64,000 bases of DNA, taken from the NCBI GenBank assembly GCA_963457665.1, contig OY735234.1, positions 476,001 through 540,000 on the forward strand, read 5' to 3'. A program made the translations under genes and the position numbers. The notes beneath the pieces were generated by a model. That model did no database searches. It saw nothing but the letters and a program-made list of their open reading frames with translations, and had not been told where the DNA came from. This DNA comes from Thysanoteuthis rhombus (taxonomy: Eukaryota > Mollusca > Cephalopoda > Oegopsida > Thysanoteuthidae). Below are positions 1 through 12,000 of the stretch, piece after piece. Position 1 is the first letter of the stretch, and the number at the start of each line of letters is the position of its first letter.

Positions 1-369
1 TATGCCTTAACACGATCTTAACCATTTTCTTATTTATTTTTATCAAATAAAGTATTAGAGACCATTATTCTTTTTTCACTACTATTTACCTTCATCTCAA
101 TTTTTAGTTGCTTTGGGGGGGGGATATTTTTAGTATTTTTTTTTTTTATTGAAACTCAACTTGAAGGTAAATAGTTATCAAAAATAAGGATAATGAGAAC
201 ATCCTAACCAATAAGACAAAAAATCAGATTCATCAAATGCTTAGGATTTATTCCCAATTATTATAAAGATGACAGCATCAATGTAAATGAACTGGAAAGG
301 CAAGTTTCTCAAATTTGATTGTCATTTAATAATTAACCTGTCTATGAAGTTTGAGAGGTATATGTATTT

Positions 370-790
370 GTCTTTCCATGTACAAGATATCCCCTAAACT
401 ACTAAATGGATTTCAATGAAAATTTGTAGAAGGTAAGGAAGAATGGTTAAATTTTAGGGCGGATCAAGGAATTTCTTTTGATTGAGAGATATTTTCTGTT
501 TGTTATTTTCCATACATTCATGTATACGCTCATACCTATCTACACAATATTGCCCAAAGTTCTCAATGAATTTCAATGGAATCTTGCAAAGGGGTAGGCA
601 ATAGGCTATGGAAGAAATTCTATGGCAGATTCATGCACAATTACCTCATAATATCACCAAAATTTCACGTCTGTCCATACATTATTTTCATAAGTTGTCA
701 ATGAAATTTTATGGAAAGGTGGACAAAAGGCTACGGAAGAACTGATCAAATTTTTTTTTGTGGGGGGGGGGTCCATGCACAATCCCCTCC
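370..790 (+). repeat. Short dispersed repeat, three consecutive degenerate copies
   Basis: Three neighbouring units (about 371-480, 535-660, 670-790) share the order: a 'CTGTCCA..A.AATAT' start, a 'CAATGAATTTCAATGGAA' core, then 'AGGCTA.GGAAGAA', and a TCCATGCACAATTAC-like end. The same order is seen at about 6100-6270 on this strand, and as its reverse complement at about 17770-17890, 36290-36420 and 39780-39890. The copies are diverged and encode nothing. Confidence 0.6.
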
Positions 791-2079
791 CCCTCCCCAA
801 CAATGGCATTGACAGAGGTATGCACTCTCTGGATTCTTTCTAGTTATAAATGCTTCAATTTCTCTCTGAGTTTTTGAGGTGAGGAAATGTAGTACATACA
901 TAGATCTTTTCAGACTATTGTCCTCATCTTTGTTGGGCTTTTTCATATATTATGTCACAATATTCCAACAATGTTCTTAATCAAGATCTACACCAGAGGA
1001 AGTACCAACCGCTGACACTTGGTACAAAAAAACAACCAAGATGAGGGCAATAGTCCAAAAAGATCTACTTACTATGTTTCAATTTCAAAATTTATCAGTG
1101 TATTTTGAGATGGTCTCCTTAAGTCAAGAGGATATTCAATGATGCTTATCTTCAAATAAAAAGACGACAGTTTGGAATATCCCAGCAGATTGAGTTCCAG
1201 AATTTAATGAACATTTTTTCAGGATTGCCAAATTAGCTATTGTCTAGCGAGACCTGGATGATTTTTGTTTAAGCCAATAAAAATTTACAATAGCTGAAAA
1301 TCTATTTAAAAAAAAAAAAAGAATGATTAGTATGTTTAGTGAAAGTAAATATACAATTTTTATTAATTTGTTCTGGAGTCTTGGTGTATGGTTATTTTTT
1401 TGTTGAGGGGGCTTTAAATGAGTATATATAACATTTTTAGCTACCAAGTTGGTTGGAAATAAGAAATTTGGCCAATTTTAGCCAATTCAAAAGGTTGTTT
1501 TAGCTTTAATTAACAATCCCCACTTGGCAATGCTACATTTCTATGGTCTTTTGACTACATAAGTTTTTATAAGATTTTCACCAATGTACACTGTGTCCAG
1601 TACTTGACATGATGACTGATGTTCAAATTCTCACGAAACGTGTTTCTACCAACCTGACCAGTTAAAGAAACATCTTTTCTCACTCAAGTAACACCAATCC
1701 CTCCCAGAATTGCCCTCTCCTCTCACACATTGAATAATGTGACAATATTTATCTACATGCACCGATAAGAACATCTGAAGAAATATTTGCTCAAAGGCGA
1801 GTTGGCCAATCAGTGTCTTCAATTTTATTAAGATAGAAGAAACAATTCAAAAAGCTACTGAGGACAAGTGCATAAAAGTGTTGGTCACCTTTTCATTGAC
1901 AGAATTATTATTTTAGATTTGCATAGTTTTTTATTATTTATTTGTTTGTTTATTTATCTATTTTTTCAAATCCTCTACTTCTACTTGAAGTGTCATGGTA
2001 ATCCACTTCCAGTTTGCTAGGCCCATTCAAGCTTCATCAGAGCCCATTCACCATACATTTTGAGGTGTTCCCTTCTGAG

Positions 2080-2310
2080 TCAGTTGCCAGCCTTTCACAT
2101 TGCTTGAAGAGAGGTTGGATTTTCACTGTTTGTGAATCGGTGGTCTGTCTCCTATATAGATTGCCCACCAAGGCTGAAAAGGCCAGTTTGCCTTGTTATT
2201 CACTCACAGCCGGGGCAAGATGTGATCAATTCATGCTTTTACCAAGGACATTGGTACCACTTCCTGTTCTCTTAACCATCGGGTCACCAGCACCTCTGAC
2301 CAACATAATA
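2080..2310 (-). mobile_element. tRNA-derived SINE copy
   Basis: Read on the minus strand, this segment has a tRNA-like head (GATGGTTAAGAGAACAGG resembles an A-box arm). It is followed by a tail with CCTTGGTAAAAGCATGAAT and then GGCTGTGAGTGAATAA. The same tail, with small changes, follows tRNA-like heads at about 11450, 22990, 44310 (minus) and 57740 (minus), which defines a family. No intact B box is claimed for this copy. Confidence 0.5.
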
Positions 2311-3556
2311 TCCTTCCAAAATCACAGAATTATTTCCATATGGATAAATTATATAGGTATAGATTTTAGTATAAATGTATTTATTGCAATCAAAAAAAGG
2401 GTATTTCTCTTTTTCTTTCCGCTTAAGCATGACAGGAACTAACAAACAAAACAGACATAGGCTTATATATCATAGGATTGGCAAAATACCTCTTGCTTGT
2501 CACATGGATGTATCATTTCTACATATATAAATGCAGACCCCAGACTATTATTCAGTTGCAGATCACTCAGACTTTTTTTTTTTTTTTTTTTTTTTTCATT
2601 TTTTGAAGTAGCACCTTTTCGGACACTTAAATTATACAGAGATTCAAAATCAGACTTTTAGTATTGATTTATGATTCCCAAAGTGTGCACTACCACCCTC
2701 TTAGGGGCGCTGGAAGACTAGAGGAGTATGCTGGAAGGCAAAGTGTTGGTAAGGGCGCTGAAAAGTAAGGGGAAAGGATATGAATTTTATCTAAAATGTA
2801 TTATAAGGGACTACTTCATTTTTTCCAAAAGAATATTTCTTCTAGAATTTTAGTGGTGGGGGATCTATAAACTGAACCATAACTTTCTGTTCTATAAAAC
2901 CACATGACGTATATATATATAAAATATATCACCTAATTCAGTCCTGATGACTGTCCAACTCAGCAGAGGCAGATGCTCTACCTCTGGGTCTGGATTAAAG
3001 GTTTCAACCACACCTAGCAGTACTGGAAGGGGTATCGAGTCTGTAGCCACACTGAGTTGTAATATAATGAAACAGCTGTACATGGATGACACTATTATTA
3101 ATCATATATATAAAATCACACGACATAGTCCCTTGAATTTTTCTGCGGGTATTACTGGATCCCCTAAGCAGGTTTTTTTTGCAAGTTAGCTTTTGAAAAT
3201 CCCCTCCCCAAAAATATTTATGATGCAATCTGTATCTCAAGTGATTTCAGTGTATTTTTGAGAGAGAGAGTAATGAACATTTCTCTCATGATAGACCATG
3301 AATTCCCCCCCCCCATGTATTTTTGGGGTTCTGTTGGTATTTTAAACATGCATCAATTTTTTTTTCCTCCTCATACTTTTTTGAACATTCCCCTCCCCCT
3401 AAACCTTCAAAAAAAATTTTTCTTCAAACCCCCATTTTTAAAAATTTTTTTCATTTCATCCCCCTCCCATACCACAAAATTTTTCTTCAATGGTATGAAA
3501 AAATATTAATTTTTTTCCATGACTGTACTAGCTGAAATTATGTCCGTAGTGGCAAT

Positions 3557-3665
3557 ATTCAGCTAGTAGAAATAATTACTAAACTTGAACGTTTCACAAA
3601 TCTTTTGGGTGGCAGGTATTCAGCTAGTAAAAATATTTTCTGACCTTGAATGTTTCACAAGTGTT
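3557..3665 (+). repeat. Two-unit tandem repeat, about 61 bp
   Basis: The segment starting TTCAGCTAGTAGAAATAA and ending in TTTGGGTGGCAGGTA is followed directly by a second, slightly shorter copy starting TTCAGCTAGTAAAAATA. The shared core is ACCTTGAATGTTTCACAA with few substitutions. It is non-coding. Confidence 0.7.
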
Positions 3666-6600
3666 TTTTTTTTCTTTCTTTCGTCTTTAAAAACAAATAT
3701 AAGTCATGATGCACTCATAATATCCAGTTGAAGCAAAAGCAACGGCTGTTGTTGTATTTGCAAGGAGAATAGCCCATTACCAAGTAAGCCATGCGTAAAA
3801 GCCCTGGTGACATATGCTATACATACGGCTTATATTCAAAACCTTGTTTCTGCTGCTTTCATGAACGTTGGATTTCTTCTATCAAAAACAAATCAAGAGA
3901 GATACTTTTCTAATCTAAAATTTTTGGATTCACTTCTATCACTACATTTTCTGAGAAAGCTTTTATGAGATTCATTTAATTGTTGCCAACATGAATTTGA
4001 GTTTTCAAACTCCAGTCTGAGTGGGAGGCTGGAATTAACTTTGTCTTTCTGGGATAACAGCAACAATAACAATCCCCACTTAATTCAGGGGAGTAAACTC
4101 TTCACTGTTCGTCTGTCCCATCATGTTAACCTAAACTGATATAAAATTGATATTTCTTTACCATGATTTCAAATCATGACAGTGATGTGGAGGCGACTCG
4201 CTGACCAAGCTAAACTGACCGATCTTACATATCTTCAAATTTATTTATTCTATATACAATACAAAAGTCGCAGAAATCATCTTCAGTCAGAATAGAATTA
4301 TGGATGGAGTCTTACCCTGAAGCAGCCAGGCTTATTCTGCTTCCTTCTTCTCAACAACTATTTATTATTTAAATAAGGAGAATGTTATTTGAATTTCTTT
4401 CTGTTAACAAATGAGATTAAATGTAGCTACAAATTCACTGATGAATCTAATTTTCTCAGAAAAATGAATTGGATGCTGGATGTAAAGTTTTTGTTGAAAT
4501 ATTACTAGCAGCCGTGATATTTGAAAACAGCTCGCTTGTGCGAGTACTTCCAGTTGCTAGCTCTGGATTCCTGATATCAGCTGGGTTATGGGGTCCTTAA
4601 GAGAGAATATTTACCATTTTGGAGGCCTTTCTCATGGTGGAATCGCTGCAAAGCCTCCCCTCACACAACTGACTGGTTATTGTAACATATTGATGGCATG
4701 TTGATTCGTTACCTTTCTGTCCAGTTTTTATCATCCCCTTTATCCAAATCCAATGACTTGCCTTCTCTTTTGTTCTCTACTTTGATATTCTTCATATGAG
4801 TTTTTCTCTTAGGCATACTGTCTCCTCTTTTCCTCTCTCTTCATTAGATTTGTTCTGAGGTAATGAATGTATCATCACTCTCTGCTTGTACACACGTTTA
4901 AGTACACAGGCAATACTTGATAAGAATGACTTCTGGCTTGTCAGGCCTGTTGAAATCTCTTTCTGCTTACAGCAGTGGGTATTCCTAATGGTCACCTCTC
5001 TAGGTACTGACCAGGCTTGACATTGTTTAACTTCTCTGATCTTATGAGAACCAGTATATCTAATGTGATTTGGCCGTAAGGCCTTAGCCTTGGGTGAAGA
5101 TTCCTCAAACTTAGTCCTTGTGCTGAGTGCTTAGCCTTGGTATGACTTGGTGATAGATTGAACCATAGTCAACCGAACTGGAGGCAACACTCTTCCATTG
5201 GGTCATGGTAATTGATATCATGAGGCAATACACACTTCTATCACTTGATACCAAGGCATCTAATTTATACTATTATTGAATAATATAAATTTGGGGGGAG
5301 TAATTTAAAAATCTATCCTTGTGTAACTAGGGGAACCAAATTTTTTTGCTCATCTATGATTGATTGCTCAGGAAATGCCAAGCCTTGTATGTTGACTATA
5401 ATGGATGGATTTTAGTCTGAACTTAAGACGTGGTCTTTGACAGATAGAATTTTGTCACAATAAAAAGCTGGACTGACATAATTAGGTTGACCATAATGAG
5501 TTTTGGATTTCTTATGAGTTCTTATTGAAGATAAATTTAGCTGACTGAAATAAGTAAGCTGAACATAAGGCTTGAGTTGGTGACATTCTTTAACCTGTTC
5601 ACCATCCCAGACAAAGTAAGTCATTTTAGCAAGTCCTCAATCCAATGTCAGGGGGATAATTTGTCTTACAATAGTGTTTTATTTTCTTTTTCTCTTTCTT
5701 ACTTACATTTATTAGTTATTCTGTTGTACATATTAAATAATTTGTATGAAAGTTAAACCAATTTTGAGTTTGCAATGAAGACTTTCATTTCAAAAACCCA
5801 GCACGGGAGCTATGACATAAAAATATATACTCGGCAGTGAACTGGTCTGATCAAACATGTCAAACTGCTAGCAATATCTATTATTATTGCGTGATATATC
5901 ATAATGAGAAATATGGTTGGCTTTAAATAAATAAACTAAGGCTGTTACTGGTTTCTTTTTCAAAAGAAGTTCGAAGTAGTATTGATAACAGCTGTTATTG
6001 ATTCTTTCCCCAGTCCATCAAATCAGTCCTTTTTGAAACTTGACATTTTTTTTGCCCTTTTTTTTTTCTATATCTCTATTACGTCTGCCAACAAAGTTGG
6101 AGAGCTATATGTATTCGCTCATGTCTTTCTTTCTGTCCACATGATATCTACAAAAGTATTCTATGAATTTTTGTTGAAATGGGCAAGAGGCAATGGAAGA
6201 AGCTAATTGATTTGGGGTGGATCCATGTCCAATTACTTCCCATGGCAATGGCATTTTATGAATTTTGATCTTTATTCTTTAGTAAAGTCAAATTTCAAGG
6301 ATCTGTGATTGTTATCTGGGGAACTAGGTTTGAAAGAATTTTCTAGGGTATTAGAACATGATTAGAAGAAAATTAGGGTGTGGCCAACAGGGTGCCTCTT
6401 CATAATGGCTGCTGTTTTGGTAATTCTTTAGTCAGATGGATGTTAAATATGACTGTCAAACATAGCATACAGAGACTCCAAAAAGTCATACAATAGCTCC
6501 AAAGACTAAATAAAGCATTAATTGCTTTCAACTTCATTATTGTGTTGATATCTGATGGATACGTGCGATATTTATACTTTTCTGGGGCCTTTTATGCTGT

Positions 6601-6934
6601 GTTTAACTATCATATTTTACATCTATCAGACTAGGTATTACTGCAATTTTTACTCAATATCTCCCATTTTACTAACATTTTAATGCATAGAAACCAATCT
6701 GCTTTGTACAAACATTACAATTAGGCATAATAAATTTCACCATATCCTATTTTTAGGACTAGTCACGTGACTTTATTGGTAAATTTTTATGTTTAAAGTA
6801 GTCGTGTACTACATATATATAACCTAAAAATGATACTACAATTTGTAACCTGAGATAAACCGTCAAGCCAAGGAAGGATGTTGTAGTGTCTTGGGCAGTG
6901 ATGATTTATGGGTGCTGTTATCTATACATAGGTT

Positions 6935-8235
6935 TTGCCTCCATGTGCATTTATGCCTCACTTCTTCTCGCAGTCCATGACAGGGAAGCCATTTTCAGAC
7001 ATTCCCTTGGAATTATGGATTGAATGCACAATGAACAAAGGATCTAAACTGAGGGCTGGCTGGGAAGAACTTTCAAAGAATCAGAAAAGTTTGTTTTCCC
7101 ATGTTAAAAATGCAGGTAATGTCTATGTTGTATGAAAGTCACTGCATTGAATGGCAAATAAACAGGACACTATTTCTAAGTTTCACAAGGAAAACTGTAA
7201 ACTGTGTCTTTCAACAGATGAACAAGCAATCCAAGACCTGGACTGTCTGATCACCGAGCAAGACTGTGATCCTTTTGATTTTGGTGAACCAGAGTTTTGT
7301 TCTTTTCAGCTTTGCTCTTTCGCATCTGATGCTTTGGTCAAAGACTTTGAGACTGCAGTCTTTGATGGAGAGGCATCACTTACATCTTTCATATGATAAA
7401 GGATGTTTGCCAAGGAAAAATCTTTCTACAATCCAACATACAAAAAATCAAGCTGTTTCTTTGAGAAGCCTGAAGTTCCCAAAAGTAGAATTGTGAAGAG
7501 TGAGGCAAAAAGCAAGCAAACTTAAACTTAAGTTTGTACAAACAGTGTTACTTAGAAATGCCTTGCAATTTTCAACATGAATGTGACTATCTGAAAATGC
7601 CAATAGTCCAAGTTAGTCCATCAGATGAATCTTACTAAGTTGCTAGTTGAGGGAGACTACATTATACTAATTGATATATGGTATTTGTGGAGGAAATCTT
7701 TTTTCTTTTTTTTCCCCTGTTGAAGACCAGGAAAAATGATGAGGCCAAGTACACTTGTTTGGATTGGTCTTGGTACCTAACAAATTGAATATCATCCAAG
7801 AACAATGGTTTAGTTCACAATTTCTATGAAGATTCTTTTGTTAACATCAACAAGATAGTGAGCATGCAAAGATCTTAGGTGGCAGTTGTGCCAGTGGTTT
7901 TTTACAAAAAGGGATTTCCATCAAATGTTTGTACACATCAGGAATAAAAGGAAAATACAATCCTTTTTGAAAGAAGACTTTGCATCCTTGACTAAAGTGA
8001 AAGAGCTGAAAGTTATCTCTTGGTCAGTGATAAATATGGAGATATTTCTGTTTCACTCCATCACTGTTTTGCCAAAATTGAATGTAGACATTCTAAAGCC
8101 AACACTGTACTATGGTGCATTTATACGAAGAAGAGCAATGAGGATCAAGAATGAAATATTTGAAGACACAGATATTGTTGTGATGTGTGCTTATGCTGCC
8201 CATGGAATGAACAGAACTCTTGGATTCAAATGACA
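6935..8235 (+). pseudogene. Broken coding relic of an unidentified (probably multicopy) protein
   Basis: From 6935 to 7396 one frame stays open apart from two stops near 7136-7150. It reads MTGKPFSDIPLELWIE, then a lysine-rich stretch, then ALVKDFETAVFDGEASL. After a frameshift near 7396 the next frame continues as MFAKEKSFYNPTYKKSS to about 7520. A further open piece at 7886-8233 ends with a DTDIVVMCAYAAHGMN segment. Order and spacing suggest one ancestral protein of several hundred residues, now disabled. From memory it resembles uncharacterised proteins that recur many times in invertebrate genomes, but I cannot name a function. It is followed by a dispersed repeat end at 8270-8345 that recurs near 59190-59285. 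Confidence 0.45.
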
Positions 8236-8264
8236 ACGGTCTATCTACAACTGCAGGCTGATAC

Positions 8265-8345
8265 TGTGATTTTATGAAATCTCTATGAAATATCCTTTGT
8301 TTTCAAGTGTTGCTAGATTTAGTGATTTACCCAGGCAATGCTGGG
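8265..8345 (+). repeat. Dispersed repeat end (GCAATGC.GGGTACC.TAGCTAG type)
   Basis: The sequence GATTTTATGAAATCTCTATG, followed by a TGTTGCTAGATTTAG core and a GCAATGCTGGGTACCATAG end, recurs at 59190-59285 with the same order and spacing. It follows the broken coding relic and may be the 3' end of a transposon. Confidence 0.5.
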
Positions 8346-8662
8346 TACCATAGCTAGTGAGTGTGTGTATATAGTAAGGGAGTAGGTGTTTGGTCAACAC
8401 TGCTGAGGTGCCATGTTAACATAACTGTTTTGTTTTTAAAATCCCCAAAACGGTTACATGGTAAACAACTGATGATCCCAACAAGAAACAATTCATACAT
8501 TGTACCATAATAACAAAGTATAGGGGAAACAGGGAAGAAACACTGAAGAAAATTATATAAATTGCATTGACAGATATTGGGAAATAAGTGTCTGAGGTGA
8601 CACAAAAAAGGTTTTGAAGATGTTTTTTGATTTTCAATGTTTAAAGCTGTAAAGCTTTCAGA

Positions 8663-8664
<2 letters not shown>

Positions 8665-8692
<28 letters not shown>
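8665..8692. repeat. AT dinucleotide microsatellite
   Basis: A perfect (AT)n run of about 14 units lies about 135 bp upstream of the first visible ZIP9 exon. Confidence 0.95.
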
Positions 8693-8695
<3 letters not shown>

Positions 8696-8827
8696 GGAAT
8701 ATTTTGTGCATAAAATTTTATTTATTTATTCACTCTGTTTATTCCATATTTTTTGTTTAACATAAGAATAACCATTTCTTTACTTTCCAGTTGCTTAAGG
8801 CTTCAGTATTTGTATTTTTTTTTTTAG

Positions 8828-9052
8828 TTCATCATTTAGAGAAATTGAATGTGAAAGATCATTCTGTACTGGATCATGCAAGTGCCCAGTCACATGACCT
8901 GGAACACCATGCAGAACATGAAAGCCTCCATGGACACGAAGAAGGTGCCGTTAATGTCCACAGCCTCATTGGGGTTGCATTGGTGGCTGGATTTATCACC
9001 ATGCTTCTAATCGATCAACTTTGTGGAGGATCACATGTGCATTCAGCACCAG
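8828..9052 (+). CDS. SLC39A9: ZIP9 exon with histidine-rich loop
   Basis: The acceptor is a long pyrimidine tract ending TTTTTAG and the donor is GTGAGC. The exon enters with two bases of a split codon and leaves with one base. It encodes the cytosolic histidine-rich loop, with about a dozen histidines in the first 45 residues, and then a hydrophobic helix ending in [16 protein letters not shown]. The loop is the usual variable, metal-binding part of ZIP proteins. Confidence 0.95.
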
Positions 9053-12000
9053 GTGAGCAGAACAAACTTCCATGGTGCTGACAAAGATTATCCATTATCT
9101 TCTGCCTCTGCTCTTCTCTCACTCTTTGTCTCTATCTTTTTATTCTGTCTTTTATCCTTTCCAATCTTTGTTGCCTGTCCAGGTTTCTATCTATATGCAA
9201 TACAAACATGGATTGGTTTTGTGTGCAAAAATCTTCCTACCCCCTTAGTAAACTACCTAACACTTTTCTCCCTTCTTCCCAATTATTAAACTGCCTTTTT
9301 TTTTTTTTTTCTATGCCCTTCCTTCTCGCATACCAAACTCCCTAAATTTATTTTCTCCCTTCTCACCCTCTTATTAAACTACTCAACTTCCATTTCTCCA
9401 TTCTCCCTTCCTTTTTTCTTATTGAACTACCTAACTTTTTGGCCCTCTCTCCTCTTAAATTACTCGACATTCTCTTATGCTTTCTTTCTTCCTACCCTCT
9501 TATTAAACTACTTAAGTATCTTCTGTCCTCATCCTAATTGTTGATGTTCCAATCTTTGAATCTTCTTGCTCCCTCCACGTGTCTGTCATAGTTGGTAATC
9601 TTCAGGGAATTTCAAACTGAACCCTTTATTCAATCCACAGGGATGGATTGTACTCATTCTGCTGTCCATGTCAGCGGATGTCTCGTATTCGTTAGTTCTT
9701 CCTAGTGAATTTGTACTTGCAATGTGAAGTCACTAACAAGCAATTGATATGAGATATCCTCTGGCGTCGACAGCTGAAAAAGAATAATCTAAATCCCTTG
9801 GATTACGTAAAGGGTTTCAGTTAGAAAATCCCAGAAGGTTATCAACTATATACTTGAAGATACATGAAGTAGGCAGGAAGGTACAATGATCAAAATGACA
9901 ATAACAATCAAGATGAGAACAGAAGTTCGACTCAATCCCTGAATTATAATCTTTACAACTTAAGAATTTTCTTCAGAAATCTTCAAGAAATTTTGCAAAT
10001 GTTGAATACGATTCTTTTGTTTGAGACATAGGAAAATGATTAATTTTCTGAATATCTCCCTTAATCCTGACTTGTGAAGATGCTGGAACTCCTAAACGTT
10101 TTGTTTTTAGGGTGAGAGATCATTTCAAATCAAATCAATGTTTTTCACCCTTCAATCAATCAAGTTTTGGAGGAAAAAAAATTGAAAAAGTTGTGTGCAA
10201 AACTTTAATTACAACTAGGCATTGACTTGCATCTGAGTTACTTTCTGCTCATATTGAAATATACTCACTCTACAAAAGATATCATGACATACATATCTTC
10301 CTAAACCTCTGTATTGCACATACATTTTCCTTGCCTTTTCAAAGAGGAAGAAACTAATGTTATCCATTACATTTCATTCACCAAGTTATTTGCTGAACCC
10401 AAAGTGTCAGCTCTTATAACTTGGAACAAACCTGATGTATACATTGCATTCTCTCCAGCAAGCTAACAATCACATAATGCAAAACTTTTTGTCATTTGCA
10501 GTTGACTAGAACTGCAATGACTGAAATACTTGTCATCCATATTTAATGGATTTCAAGTTCTTATGGAGACATATCTGGAATCGGATATAAGTAGGTTGAG
10601 TGTAAGTCGACACATGACTATTTTTGTTTTTCTATTAGAAACTAATTTTTTTTTTTTTTTTTTTTTATACACTGGAAGAATTGAATATTGATTCTGGTTC
10701 CAGCAATCACATAATTTGTGAACCAAATTTCTCAACATCCACTTATAGGTGTCTGTCTAGATTCAACTTTTAAACTATCAAATTATATTCTAAAAATGGT
10801 TGTCAATACTTTTTAATCTTAAAACCAAAAGATTTCAGGCTGTGACATAATAATGGCCAACTCAATAATTTAGGCTAATGGCAATAGTAATTCATTGCAA
10901 GATAAAAGCCTTTGTTCATTGCAAGATAAGAGCCTTTGTTCAATGCAAAATAAAAAACCTTGACTCTCAGGTAGAACTGAGTTGCCATCAATCACAATGA
11001 AATAGAAATGTTATTGATTTGACCATAGAACTACGATGAGAGAAATTCCTGTCATCCTCTGCAGTTAATGAGTTAACCAACTGTTGTTATTGTTACTAAT
11101 TCGTAGAGTCATGGTATTAATAAAGACATGCATGCATCATACAAATAAAAACTTATCCTACGTAAATAGTATTGGCTGCAATATGTACAGTGGGAGTGTC
11201 CACTCTTGACCCAGATAAACAGACATTTGATTTTCTTATTTTTATTCAGTTAAACTTGATTAATTTTGTTACAGATGTTGAGCACAGTCAATCATCAAAA
11301 AACAAGATAGCCACATTAGGATTAGTGATACATGCAGCAGGTAAGTATATTCTTACATCCTTTCCGGTCTGACTTTTCTATTTTTTATTGACTCATATCA
11401 TTTTCTAATTGTATCAATCATGTGAATATCGTAGTAGAAACATTTTGGTTGCTGTGGGTAGCCAAGCAGTTAGCTGACTTCATTTTCTGTGCTGTAGAGA
11501 TAATTTGCATTCAGTTCGCTCTAATCCCTTGGGAAAAGCATGAATCCATCTCTTCCCTCTCTCCAGCTATGAGTAAGATTGCAGGAATACCTCGATTTGC
11601 AAACTATGAGAAGGACATTGAATTTAGAAACGTCAACCCTCCGTCCAGTGCTGTGAAAAATTGGCAACGGACAGAGTAGGGAGCATGTTCCTGAAAAGTA
11701 CAGTTAACAGGGCTCTAGTGAAGCTTCGACAGGCCTGGTAAGCCAGAAGTAGACTGTGATGAAATGCTCATGTAAAATAACTGTGGGATACTCTCAATGG
11801 TAAATGCGGTTGGATAAATGAATGAAAAAAAGAAACCTTTTTGGTCACTTCTTAGAGTGAAATAGATTGAGGAGACAAAGCTGTGCATGTGCACATGTTT
11901 TGCAACCAGTGCAGAAAGGAAAATGTGTGCGCAAAATATTTTGAATTCTGGAGGTAGCTTGAGTTTTTATTGAAGAAAATGTCACTATGCCAAATTCAAA

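Larger units (their letters stand above)
1..8827. other. 5' intron or upstream region of ZIP9, repeat-derived
   Basis: No exon of a conserved gene is recognisable here. I looked for the first two ZIP9 coding exons (N-terminal membrane segments and a glycine-rich GAGLL-type segment) and did not find them, so they probably lie upstream of the window. The stretch contains three short tandem-like repeat copies (about 370-790), a possible GTTGCCAA-ended element (about 1221-1535), a SINE (2080-2310), a two-unit tandem repeat (3557-3665), another copy of the short repeat (6100-6270), a broken coding relic (6935-8235), and an AT microsatellite. The rest looks unremarkable. Confidence 0.6.

Noticed and set aside
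2950-3060. tRNA-like D-arm (GGTAGAGCATCTGCCTC on the minus strand) and an 8-bp inverted CAACTCAG/CTGAGTTG pair
   Set aside because: No B box or cloverleaf could be completed, so neither a tRNA nor a SINE head is claimed.
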